DNA of 64,000 nt, from positions 85,165 through 149,164 of the forward strand of contig JAEQBH010006373.1 in assembly GCA_016808115.1 (NCBI GenBank), written 5' to 3'. Both the position numbers and the translations under genes were made by a program. Below, piece after piece: positions 45,859 to 55,707 of the stretch; the first letter of the stretch is position 1, and the number at the start of each line of letters is the position of its first letter. This DNA comes from Tetrastigma voinierianum. Its lineage: Eukaryota; Streptophyta; Magnoliopsida; Vitales; Vitaceae. The notes beneath the pieces are model-generated. The model was given only the letters and a program-made list of their open reading frames with translations, did not search any database and was not told where the DNA came from.

Positions 45859-48368
45859 TTCTATTTTATTCTTCTTTTTTTCATTTTTTTTCATCACTTC
45901 AACCATTCTACCCGAAAATCAATATAGCCCTTAATATTTGATCAACAAGCACATAAGCTATGGGTAAACAAGGTTTTGAATGAAGGAAAACATATAAGGA
46001 TAAGGACCATTCTTAGTTCACAAAAAATAAAAGGTTCATTAGGCTTAAAGAGGGTGACTACGGATATAAACATGGGTTGGCAGAAAACAAGCGGTCCAAA
46101 GATGGTCTAATAACTTCTTTTGGTTGTGTTGTCTAGGATTTTCCTTGAGAGATAATTAAAAAACAAGTTCTAGAGTTTTTATAGATCAAAATCATGATGT
46201 TCACATAACTCTTCTCGAAGCGAAAAAATTGATTAAGAGGGTGTGACTTGTGCTTTAAAGTGCTAAGAGTTTATAGCTAAATAACCAATAAGGGTCACAC
46301 ATGAACTGTAAAAACATACCTCTTATTTTCCACATTACATTAGAGGTTAAATCAAAGTTTCATCATCGGCTTTTGAAAGCTTGATCAAACCAAAGTCACT
46401 TTCAGTTGTTTTATTCATGTTTTTTGAAACTTTAATGTTTTTTATTCTTCAAAACAAACTTTAAACTGAAAACAACTAAAAAGAAAACAAACACACAACC
46501 TTCTGAAACAATCAACCGAATGAACAAAACCCACTCAAGGCACTCTGAAACTAGACGAGCATGCGAGAAGGCATAGAGATGTTACAAGGCAGTGAAACTA
46601 TATATTTTCAAAAAGAATGATGACTCCCAAACTTAACATGCATTGTCTCAATGTATGAGATATTAAAAAGTAAGAATAGAGTCCCAAGGATGATCAAGCG
46701 ATTCATCAACTTTAATGCGGATGAACTCTCCCAATCATATAATCAGCTCCAAAGTCTTGCAAAACACAAAAAAAACCAAAGGCTAGAACAAAAAAAATTA
46801 AAAGATCAATATGCAAAAGATAGTAAAAAGCAAAAAACAAACAAATAACAAATGGATAGAAATCCTTATTGAGCTTGGGTTGCCCACCTAAGAGAAGTTT
46901 ACTTCGTTTTAGAGTCCAACTTGACTCACATGGAGAATCACAAGAGTTTTGGGTTGGCCTATTATCATCATTATTATTTTGTTTTGCCGGGTGATTTCAC
47001 GTACATGACATGATTGAACCTTGGGTGTGATACCACTTGTTTGAAGCTTTATGGACCTAACTATCTCAACATTAGTATAATAGTGTTATTTTCGGGCTTC
47101 CCACAAAGACCTCATACCAATTGGATATTGTCCATAACGTTGTAACATCTAATTCTTACTATAATTTAACCCATATGGGACTTTGGTGAACACTTAAAAA
47201 CTACAAAAAAAAAAAAAAAAGATTCATCATCACTAATCATTCACTCATTCCATAGATTTGAAACTCAAGTCATTAGCTTATTACATACTTCAAGTCACTT
47301 TTACATTTTGAGACATTACCAGTCTACAAAATATCAAACCAATCAAAACATATATTGATGAGATTTAAATGAACAAAAGAATTATGTATCTTGAGGTTTG
47401 TGTAGTCTCATCATGACTAATTCATATGTTCTTTCCACTTAATTTTTATGTACATAATCAACCTCTTGAGCTTAAAACATTCTTTTGATAGTCTCTTCAT
47501 CTTTAATCGAGGTTAGTTGTTTTCTTGTTGAAAAATTAGGTTATTTGGAGTAAATTTGGATGGATCAATTATACTAAACAAAATATTGAATTTTTGGATA
47601 CATCAATGCACACACCCTCACCAATCCATTAGAAATGGTTGAAGATGCTAGGAAGCACAAAGTGAATGAGGAGACACCATAAGTAAATTTGAGACAAAAG
47701 ATTATTGGTAATTTTTGCACAATCATAACTTATAATTTCAAACCACTTCCCCATTTCACTAAATATGACTAGTCTCCAAAAATAATTCTTAGTTAAATAA
47801 GGTAACCACATATACATAATTGATTTGAAGAACTATATTGAAAGGCGTTAGTGGTGTGCTTTTGGTGGTGTGTGTAGTGTGTGCTTTCCCATCGGATAGA
47901 GCGGAGTTGACCTAGATAAGAGTAAGCTCTCAAGGGGCGCCAAGTTAGGTGTTACTGGTAGGTATAGAAAGTGGATTGATGTCATGTGAGAGAATAATCA
48001 GTGGTACTTTGTTCGAGGGGAGGTTTGATAGGTATGTTCCCAAAGTCCCTCATGGTTTGAATAAGATAGGACGAATTATCAATTAATAAGTGTGGACAAT
48101 ATCTAATTGGTATGAGGCCTTTTAGAGGAACCTCATAACAAAACCATGAGAGCACTATATAATATCATTTCTAATTGTGGGAGGGATAGATTCATAAGTT
48201 TCTAATAGTAGTCATCTTTAGGTTTTATTTATAAAGTTGACACTAGGGATTCAATAATTGTTCTTTATGTTGTCTTGTGGGCAATTAAATAGAGTTCCAA
48301 ACCAAATATCCCTAAAATAGCTAGTACTAGGGATGGTTTGTTCTATATATATATATATATATATATAT
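45859..48368. repeat. Dispersed unit, copy C, left part
   Basis: It follows copy A from the T-rich start to the (TA)n microsatellite at 48343-48368, where the 9.4 kb element is inserted. It includes an A17 tract near 47205-47221 and the minus-strand LTR end with 'gtgataccacttgtttgaag' at ~47029. Copy C continues at 57815. Confidence 0.8.
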
Positions 48369-50458
48369 TTTAAGACAGAAATTTACGGAATAAGGGCAAA
48401 ATCAGCATTTTGATTACAAAATTATAATTACCGGTTAAAGTGGGTAATTAATTCTCTAGATCTCTCGAGATGGCGAAGCAGTTGCAGTTGGAATCGTTTC
48501 GTGAAATCTAGCTAGCACGTAAAATTTCGTAATTTGGTGAGATAGTCGGAGTCGGCACATTTTTCGAGGCATCACGTTTCGGGTACATTAAAACGATTTT
48601 CGGTGCGACGAAAGTCATATATAACAAGTAATCATATACCATAAGTGGTATGAGTAGAGAAATGATGGAAATGGATGGCCGAGATAGTGCCGAATGTCAA
48701 AACTGGAGAAAGAAGGTAATAAATCGATTTAATTGATTAAGTAATGAGAATAAATGGAATTGTGAAACGATTAACTCTTCTTCATTTAATCAAAGGGCAA
48801 AGCAACCGAGTGGGAGGGAGTTCTTTTTACAGTGAGCTGCGTTTTGAGAGAGTTTTAGAGAGAGAGAGCGCTTCTCTCTATGTTTGCACACGATCCGACG
48901 GATTGCGGCGGACTTAGGAGTGAGAAGGGAGAAAGCGATCTGCAGCGGGCAGGGCTACGCGTGGACTCGGTTTTTAGTGGTTTCTTCAAACTCCTCGAGG
49001 TAGGATTTCTCCCTACTTGGGTTTTTATTCCCATTTTTAATTTTGAATGTTTGGTCGATTGAGGCCATTGGGGGCTGTTGGATCGGTCCCAAAACATGGG
49101 ACCGAATTAATACAATTTTTAAAACCAATGGATCAGCCGTGCTGCTCCACGTGATTTGGTGTGAAAAAAATGGGTATGGTAGTGTTGATCATGTATTGGT
49201 ATGGAAAAAGGCGGGAGAGAATGGCAGGTGTGATCTTGGGTTCTGGTGAGCGGATTAAGTTGTGATTTTTAGGGAATAATGCTTGGGGGTTTCACTATTC
49301 CGGCTTGATGTTCTAAAATATATTTTGTGGAAATATGCGTTTGGTCGAGTGATTTAAATTAAATTGCTTGTGTTTGATCATTAGCCAAAGTGAGCTAATT
49401 TTGATGTAATGAAATGTATAATTGCATAACATGATTGTGTGATTTAATTATGCGAATATATTCATGTTTATATATTTGCATGTGATTAGACTGTAATGGG
49501 CGGCATACATGCATTCCATATCGTTGGGACACCGCCACAAGTTATAGAATTGAGTGCATGAATTAAGTCACAGAGAGAAAATGGTTCGGAGGGTAGTCTA
49601 AAATGTTAATCATCGGAGGGAGTAGTCAAACTAAATAATATATCAACGAATCGGAGCGACCCGGTTGATATATATTCATCGGAGGAGTAGTCCACTTGGA
49701 AATGAATAATATATCAGCGGAAGTCGGAGGCGGCCCAATTGATATATATTCATCGGGTAGTCCTTGAACAAATAATATATATCGATCGTCGGAAGCGATG
49801 ATTGATATATATTCAGCCCGGAAGGTTGCCCACTAATAAAGCGAATATTCTCATCTGGCGAGCTTAAGGCGAGTGTGAAGGAAATCGATGGGGACTCGAG
49901 GATACAGGTTGGTCATGTAGACATTCAAGAGTATGATCATGCATTTTGCTTGAATGTGTGTTTAAATGGAACATTGCTTTGCACTTAGGTGGTGAGTAGC
50001 CCACTTAGGGCGATTCTCCTGCAGGCTTCCCAGCTCACCCGTCGTGGGATCCTTTATTTCACAGTGCGGGAGCGCGTGCGAGGGACGGCTCATCTAGGAG
50101 GCGAGTTTTGAAAAGCCGAGATATTGGCTTTGATGGTTTCCATATGTATTAGAATTTTCTGTTTTGATATATGTTGTACAAGAGCCCATTTACTAACTCT
50201 TAGAACTATGGGACATGGTTGATATGGTTGATGGATATTGTTTATAGATGAGGCCGTTTTATCCATGTTGTTATCCTTGGGATTATATTGGACTATTTGA
50301 GACGAGGTAAATGCGGGTTTTATACAAGTCTTGTTTTGGGTGAGCTCCCGGCTAAGGAGACTACTCTTGGAGTCCTTGCAAAGTGGCGTCGGGCCCAGGC
50401 CTCCACTTGTATTCGTAGGGTTGTGGTCAGTCAACGGACCCCCGGGTTTGGGGCGTCA
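48369..50458 (+). repeat. 5' LTR (2.1 kb)
   Basis: It contains 'tctagatct' (48455) and 'cgtgaaatctag' (48500), the block shared by most LTRs here, a GA-rich 'gttttagagagagagag' stretch (48849), palindromic subrepeats (49620-49830), 'cttaggtggtgagtagccc' (49985), 'cacccgtcgtgggatcc' and the terminus 'cccgggtttggggcgtca' (50441). It pairs with 55708-57814. Confidence 0.85.
49620..49830. repeat. Palindromic subrepeats in the 5' LTR
   Basis: Four imperfect units carry ATATATCA...CGGAGCGGCCC...TGATATATATTCATCGG. Each forms an inverted repeat around a short GC-rich loop. The partner array in the 3' LTR is at 57000-57195. Confidence 0.75.
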
Positions 50459-50463
50459 TAGCT

Positions 50464-50475
50464 TGGTATCAGAGC
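50464..50475 (+). promoter_or_regulatory. Primer binding site, intact initiator-Met type
   Basis: TGGTATCAGAGC, six bases after the LTR terminus, is an exact match to the site used by most plant LTR elements. Confidence 0.92.
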
Positions 50476-52144
50476 TTAGGTATACGAATGCCTAGGGAGC
50501 TCGGGTTGGGTATCCATCACCACCAAGTGGGTTGATGTAGAGAATAGGTATATGGAAGCTGAGATGGAGGCTTGGGCTTAGGCCATGGAAATGTAAAGAC
50601 ATGCCACTAGGTGTGGTTTGATGTTGAGTTTAGGTAGCGGTTCACCTAGGAAATCAGGGACAAAACTAGGACACTACACCTGCACGTGTGTTGGGAAATA
50701 ACATGGGATGGATTTTTGTGAAGTGTGCTTGCATGCTTGGTTGTGCATAACATGAATTGTTAGGTGTTATGTGATTGAAATTTTATGAGTTATATGCTTG
50801 ATTTGATAGCATAGGATGATGTGTGGAACATTTTTGAGGTGTTCTGATTGTAAACTTGGACCAAGGAATTAACCAAAAATAAATTCATAATTTATTTTGG
50901 TTTAGTGGAAAATGTAATTTTTTAAGGTTTTACGAGTGTAAGCGAAGAAAATTAAATGAAATAAAATTTCTTAGAATTTATTTGGGATGTTGGAAAGTGA
51001 TAAGAATTTTAAGCAAAGAAAATAAATTTTTCAAAATTTATTTGGTTATATGAAGGAGAAAATAATTTTCTAGATTTTACAAGTGGTAAAATTGAAGAAA
51101 ATGGAAAGAAAAATAAATTTTTATAAATTTATTTGAGTGGGAAAATTTTCAGTGAAAAGCGGAAAAAGGAAAATAAATTTTATAAATTTATTGGTTATGA
51201 AGTGAAAATAATTTTCTAAGGTTTTATATGGTGTAAAATTTAAGAAAATGGGGTTAAAAATAAATTTTTATAAATTTATTTGAGTATTAAAGTATGGAAA
51301 AATGAGAAAAAAAGAATTGTGTGCAGCTTAGGGGCTGGGCGGATTTGGGCGTGTTGCAATACGGGTGCCCGACAAAGCCACAATACAATCCCGCTTTGTG
51401 GCGCGAGCCGCGGCGCGGAGCGCGCGGCGGCGGACGCGCGAGACCACGGCATGGATCTGCGAGGCGCCTTGGGGACCACTGGCTTATGGATCTTGAGGGC
51501 GCGCGTGACCTTGGCCTCGGGCATGAGATGCAGCTTCCGGGCAAATCATCACTGTCAATAGATTTATTATTATTCTGATTTTATTGATTGTTTCAATACT
51601 GTTTCTGTCCTCATTATATTCTATTACAAATACAAATAAATATTAAAATTCTATTGATAAATAAGTACGATACAAAATATTCTAAAAATAAAATTTTCAA
51701 AAATAAATTTTGAAAATAAAATTTCGTGAAAACAATATTTTTAAATGCGAAATTGATTCGCATTATACCTTTAGGTTATGTGTATGATTAGTGTCTCGAG
51801 TTTGTGGTTATGCCTTAGGGAATCTTGTATTGGATTAACTACCATTGAAATGGTGATTGCACGGTAGTTAACGTGCGAAATTATACGTAGTTGTGATGCG
51901 TATAGGAAAATTGAATACTAAGGTTGGGAATTATGAACAGGGATTTGGGTCTTTGAAATGAACAAGAGCCTAGAAATTTTATAGAATTAAAATGAATTAA
52001 ATTAGTTTGGAATTTAGCCTGACTTAGAAATGAGCCGGGTTAGTTCATGGTTGTCCCGAGTCCCATTAGTGATCGACAAATTGCATTACTAGTCAGACTG
52101 AAATGAAAAATTAATTGATTTTTGTTGCCATGTTGATTGTGTAA
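50476..52144 (+). other. Long leader between primer site and gag
   Basis: About 1.7 kb without a gene. The portion 50900-51290 holds ~140-bp quasi-tandem AT-rich repeats built on 'aataaatttttataaattta' (51111, 51259). A GC-rich island follows at 51320-51545, then AT-rich DNA again. The overlapping frames at 51276-51578 reflect base composition and show no domain. Confidence 0.5.
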
Positions 52145-52530
52145 ATGGCTGGTAGAGGACGGGGACGTAGAGGACGTCCACGGGGCACTGGTCAGGCACC
52201 ATTGTGATTGACCCGGCCCACGTATTTGATGACGAGGCCTTCGTGGGGCGTAAGTGTTCTGTGAAGGTACGCTGTGCACGGTAGTATAGCGGGTGGACGA
52301 AGGGGAGATCCTAGTAACCTCCAGGTTTAGGAGCGTATCATCCTCAGGCATTCCCTTACGAGGGGAAGATCCGATGGTGGTATACCATAGGTTTATGCGG
52401 TCGAGAAAGTGTTAGAGGCTATGGAGATTACCTCGGCGCCGGCCGGATTGGAGCCCAGCTGCGTTCCTGGCTAAGAATGGGGCCCCGAAATGGTGGAAAT
52501 GGGCAAGGACCTCTAAGGAACCTTAGGAGC
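52145..52530 (+). pseudogene. Gag N-terminus and capsid core, broken
   Basis: ATG at 52145 starts MAGRGRGRRGRPRGTGQAP, the Arg/Gly-rich start common in plant chromovirus gag. At 52393-52520, in shifting frames, VLEAMEITS is followed by NGAPKWWKWARTS, the W-W core of the gag domain. The intervening part is frame-shifted. The capsid tail and zinc knuckle are missing here but are found after the RT at 53715-54110. Gag would form the particle. Confidence 0.65.
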
Positions 52531-52537
52531 AGATTGC

Positions 52538-53700
52538 ATGAATTCTCCCCTAAGGGTTAGGGCGAGAATAGGTACGATATGTCGAGGTTGTGAGTTAGAG
52601 ATCTCGAGGACTCTACTCAATATGGACCTGAGGATTATGGACATGTCAGAGTTCGAGGTCATCCTGAGGATGGATTGGCTGATAGCTTACGGGGTCGTTA
52701 TCGATTGTAAGCGTAGGAGGATTACCACCTACAACGCGGGCGGTATACATGGTATTTAAGGGGGGGGTGAGAAGCATGACATGTTTGCCAGGGCGAGTAT
52801 GCACGAGTCCGAGTGTCAGGGACAGTTAGCGGGTTGGCTCGCGAGCCTTACCTAGAGGACGGTGAGACCCAGGACTTAGATCTACCTCAGTGGTTGCGAG
52901 TTTGTGGATGTTTTTCCAGAGGAGCTACCTGGACTACCTCCTCATAGGGATGTAGACTTCGAGTGTGAGTTACACCACTGGTATTTCACCCATCTATGAC
53001 TCAGCATAGGATGTACCCAGGTTGAGTTACGGGGACTCGAGGAGTCAGTACAAGGGTTATTGAATAAGGGATTATTAGGCCAGAGCACTTCATCATGGGG
53101 AAGCCGGTTAGTTCAGAAGAAAGAGGGCAAGACCCTTGACATTGCATTGACTACGACCGAGTTGAACAGGGTTACGATTCAGAATCAGTATCTCTTATCG
53201 AGGACTGATGATTTGTTTGACCAGTTGAGAGGAGTGCGAGTCTACTCCAAGATAGACCTTCGCACTGGTTACCATCAGCTGAGGGTTAGGGAGACAGATA
53301 TCCCTAAAACGGCATTTAGGACGCGATATGGGCACTTTGAGTTTACGGTGATGCCCATTGGATTGATGAATGCGCTAGCAGCATTCATGGATCTCATGCA
53401 TAGGGGATTCCAACCCTATCTAGATCAGTTTGTCGTAGTCTTCGTGGATAACATTTTGATCTACTCCCAGTAAGAGTGGGGGCATGAGTATCACTTGAGG
53501 ATTGTTTTACAGCTGTTAAGAGACCATCAGTTGTATGCTAAGTTCAGTAAGTACGAGTTCTGGCTTACTGAGGTGAGATTTTAGGGACACGTGGTGTCAA
53601 CACCAGGAGTGTCAGTCGACCTAGAGAAGGTTGAGACAGTGATGAGTTGGCAGAGACCGAATGCCAATCTTTGAGATACATAGTTTCTTGGGATTGGTGG
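52538..53700 (+). pseudogene. Protease end, RT and RT thumb; catalytic Asp lost
   Basis: The frame at 52538 reads CRGCELEISRTLLNMDLRIM and then MSEFEVILRMDWL (usual G-M-D-W-L), the end of the retropepsin. The linker follows in broken frames (GWLASLT, PEELPGLPPHRDVDFE). The frame 53060-53473 is RT: KIDLRTGYHQLRVRETDIPK, FRTRYGHFEFTVMP, AAFMDLMHRGFQPYLDQF, then VVFVDNILIYS. The active-site FVDD therefore reads FVDN (GAC to AAC at 53450). A stop follows at once, and the thumb (HLRIVLQLL, KYEFWL, EIHSFLGL) continues in shifted frames to ~53700. RNase H is absent. Confidence 0.85.
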
Positions 53701-53714
53701 AGCTATTCTGAATT

Positions 53715-54425
53715 CGAATGGGCTGAAGTTGTCCATTCGGAGCAGGATTGTAGGATTTCGCCTACGGGACATGGACTCCATGGTTGGGGCGGTCCTGACC
53801 ATAGAGAGAGAAATCGAGGATACTTGGAACACTCGGGATACGGGTGTTGGTAGCGAGAGGGAGGATCAGCTTTCTCCCCAGTTCGAGGGGAAGGGGCGGA
53901 GAGACTTACGCCGCCTTGGTTGGGGCCCAGGGCGGGTTGAGCATGGTGGTTGGATTGCCCTAGAGACATGGATCCACGAGACTTTGGGACAAATGCAGTC
54001 AAATTAAGTAGAAAGGACATGAGGTATCACAGTTCATTCCTCCCGTACCACTGATGCAGTTCGGAGGAACCCGATTTGAGGGTGCTATAAGCACTTCGGC
54101 AACATGAGATAGGCGGGCGAGTGTGGAGTCAGTAAGGGCGAGTTTAGGATTCGCGCTGGAGTGGGCGTGGTGAACCTTAGGGTGGTAGACTGACCAGTCG
54201 TCGATCTTCGGAAAGCGACATGGGTGAGATGACAACCATTGGGTTGTCAGTAATTGAGACATAGCCGGGTTGTCATACTCGACACGGCATTAGTTTGGAG
54301 AAAAACTAGAGGTTAAGGCCTTTAGAGAAATGAGTATAGATGTTCTTCCTAGGGTGACAGGGGAGGATTAGATTTGGATAGGTCGGGATTATGAGTGAGA
54401 GATCTCCGAGATTCTGCTCATGGTG
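53715..54425 (+). pseudogene. Displaced gag tail, zinc knuckle and protease start
   Basis: The frame at 53729 gives RIVGFRLRDMDSMVGAVLTI and then EREIEDTWNTR, the gag C-terminal region. At 54079-54124 a degraded CCHC knuckle can be read (CYKHFGNM.AGEC). From 54130 to 54425 short pieces, including SVIET and a RDYE-like segment before 'gagatctccgag', fit the N-terminal half of the protease. This is the part missing between 52530 and 52538, so the gag-protease block has moved behind the RT. Confidence 0.6.
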
Positions 54426-54429
54426 GAGC

Positions 54430-54885
54430 CAGGGAGTGGGTGCGGTATGGTCATTCACCACTCATGGTGAGTGTGGGTTGGAAGTTGTCTTTGGGACTAA
54501 GTCCAATGAGACTCATAGTTGAATCGGGGAAATGTAAGAGGCTCGAAGTGTAAGCCGAAGTTATGTGCCAGATGAAAACACGGGGACATGGTTATCGTCA
54601 CGGAGACTTAGAAGGCGAGTGATAGGAAGTCAGGGGTGACTAGGGGGTTGGATACCCTTTGGAAGTACATTAGGTGTTGTTGAAATTTTGCGAGGGGGCT
54701 CGGTAAATGGATGTCATGCATGACATGGACTAGATTGACGGTCCATGGGATTGTCAATGATTGTGACCTTGGAGGCTAAAAACACACACAGCGAGTTGTG
54801 TAGGATTACGTGTGTATGGATTACATACGGGTGTTAAGAGGGTATATTGAACATGTGTGTCTGGATCGCATAAGGGTAGAGGATA
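54430..54885 (+). repeat. LTR-like piece inside pol
   Basis: 'gtatggtcattcaccactca', 'gggactaagtccaatgagac', 'gtaagaggctcgaagtgtaa', 'ggcgagtgataggaagtc' and 'gctcggtaaatggatgtcat' follow the same order as 3060-3450 in the LTR of the other local family. It sits where RNase H and the integrase N-terminus should be. Confidence 0.5.
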
Positions 54886-54889
54886 AATT

Positions 54890-55500
54890 GCCCTTGAGTG
54901 GAATTCGCTGCAACAGCAGGTTAACGGGCGAGTGTACGAATGGAACCATATGAGGGCATTGTATGGGAAGGCCATGTAGATCACTTGAATTACATGTTGA
55001 ATGAGGTGGAAGAGAGACGAGCTCCATCGGCTGGTCACGATCGATTAGAGACACCTATGAGAAGGTGAGCTTGATATGATATAAGCGTCTTCTTACGACC
55101 GAGCCGACAAAGAGCTATCTTTGATGTCGCGACGTCGACCATAGAGTCAGGAGGTTGGTGATCGCGTTTTCTTGAGGGTGATGCTGAGAGGGTAAATTAG
55201 GTTCGGCAAGCATGAAGGTATCGTAGAGATTCGGTGGACCTTTCGAGATGCTCGGGAGGATAGGCTCCTCTTAGGTACCGGTTGGGCGTTATCACCCGGC
55301 ATGACAGGTGTCCACGGGTATTTCAACGTCTCCATGCTCGGAAATATGAAATTCCCGGATCCGGCCCGGTGTGGTGGATTGGGGGCCAGTTGAGATTGAC
55401 AGTGGGACCTTTGAGGAGGGACAAGGGTGCATTGTTTGTAAGCGTGATCGAGGGTTTTTCGCGACGCCAAGACCATGAGGCCAATTAGGGTGCTATGACA
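54890..55500 (+). pseudogene. Integrase core end and C-terminal tail
   Basis: At 54899-54965 broken frames give an EFAA..S, RASVRMEPYEGI segment, matching the integrase core end (F-A-Y-N...S-I-G-M-A-P-Y-E-A-L-Y-G). At 55153-55180 GDRVFLRVM is readable; after that FGK, a degraded GPFEIL, LL-YRLG and HxRCPRVFQRLHARKYEIP (usual V-F-H-V-S-M-L-R-K-Y) extend to 55355. The zinc domain and the first catalytic Asp residues are missing. The antisense frame at 55147-55476 is a shadow. Confidence 0.6.
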
Positions 55501-55693
55501 ACAGCGTGAGTGGAGGAGTCAACGTGGGACGCGAAGGTTGTGATGCGGGGCCACCTATCCATTCTTGTTTAGGGATGAAGGTCGTAATTTAGTAGTTTAA
55601 GGTTTAAATGATTGGATTTACATGCATGATAGAGTGCGCGTTGCATGGCCATGTGCACGATTATGATAGTTGAATTTCGGGACGAATTCTTTT

Positions 55694-55707
55694 AAGAAGG
55701 AGGAGAA
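55694..55707 (+). promoter_or_regulatory. Polypurine tract
   Basis: AAGAAGGAGGAGAA directly precedes the 3' LTR start TGTAAAGACC (55708). It follows 'tttcgggacgaattctttt', the usual sequence upstream of the tract in plant chromoviruses. Confidence 0.9.

Noticed and set aside
50464..50475. A tRNA gene at the TGGTATCAGAGC site
   Set aside because: Only the 12-base complement of a tRNA 3' end is present. It sits just after an LTR and has no cloverleaf, so it is a primer binding site.
51276..51578. Four overlapping frames of 82-93 codons on both strands
   Set aside because: Stops are rare because of the GC-rich island. No frame shows a domain, and none is favoured over the others.
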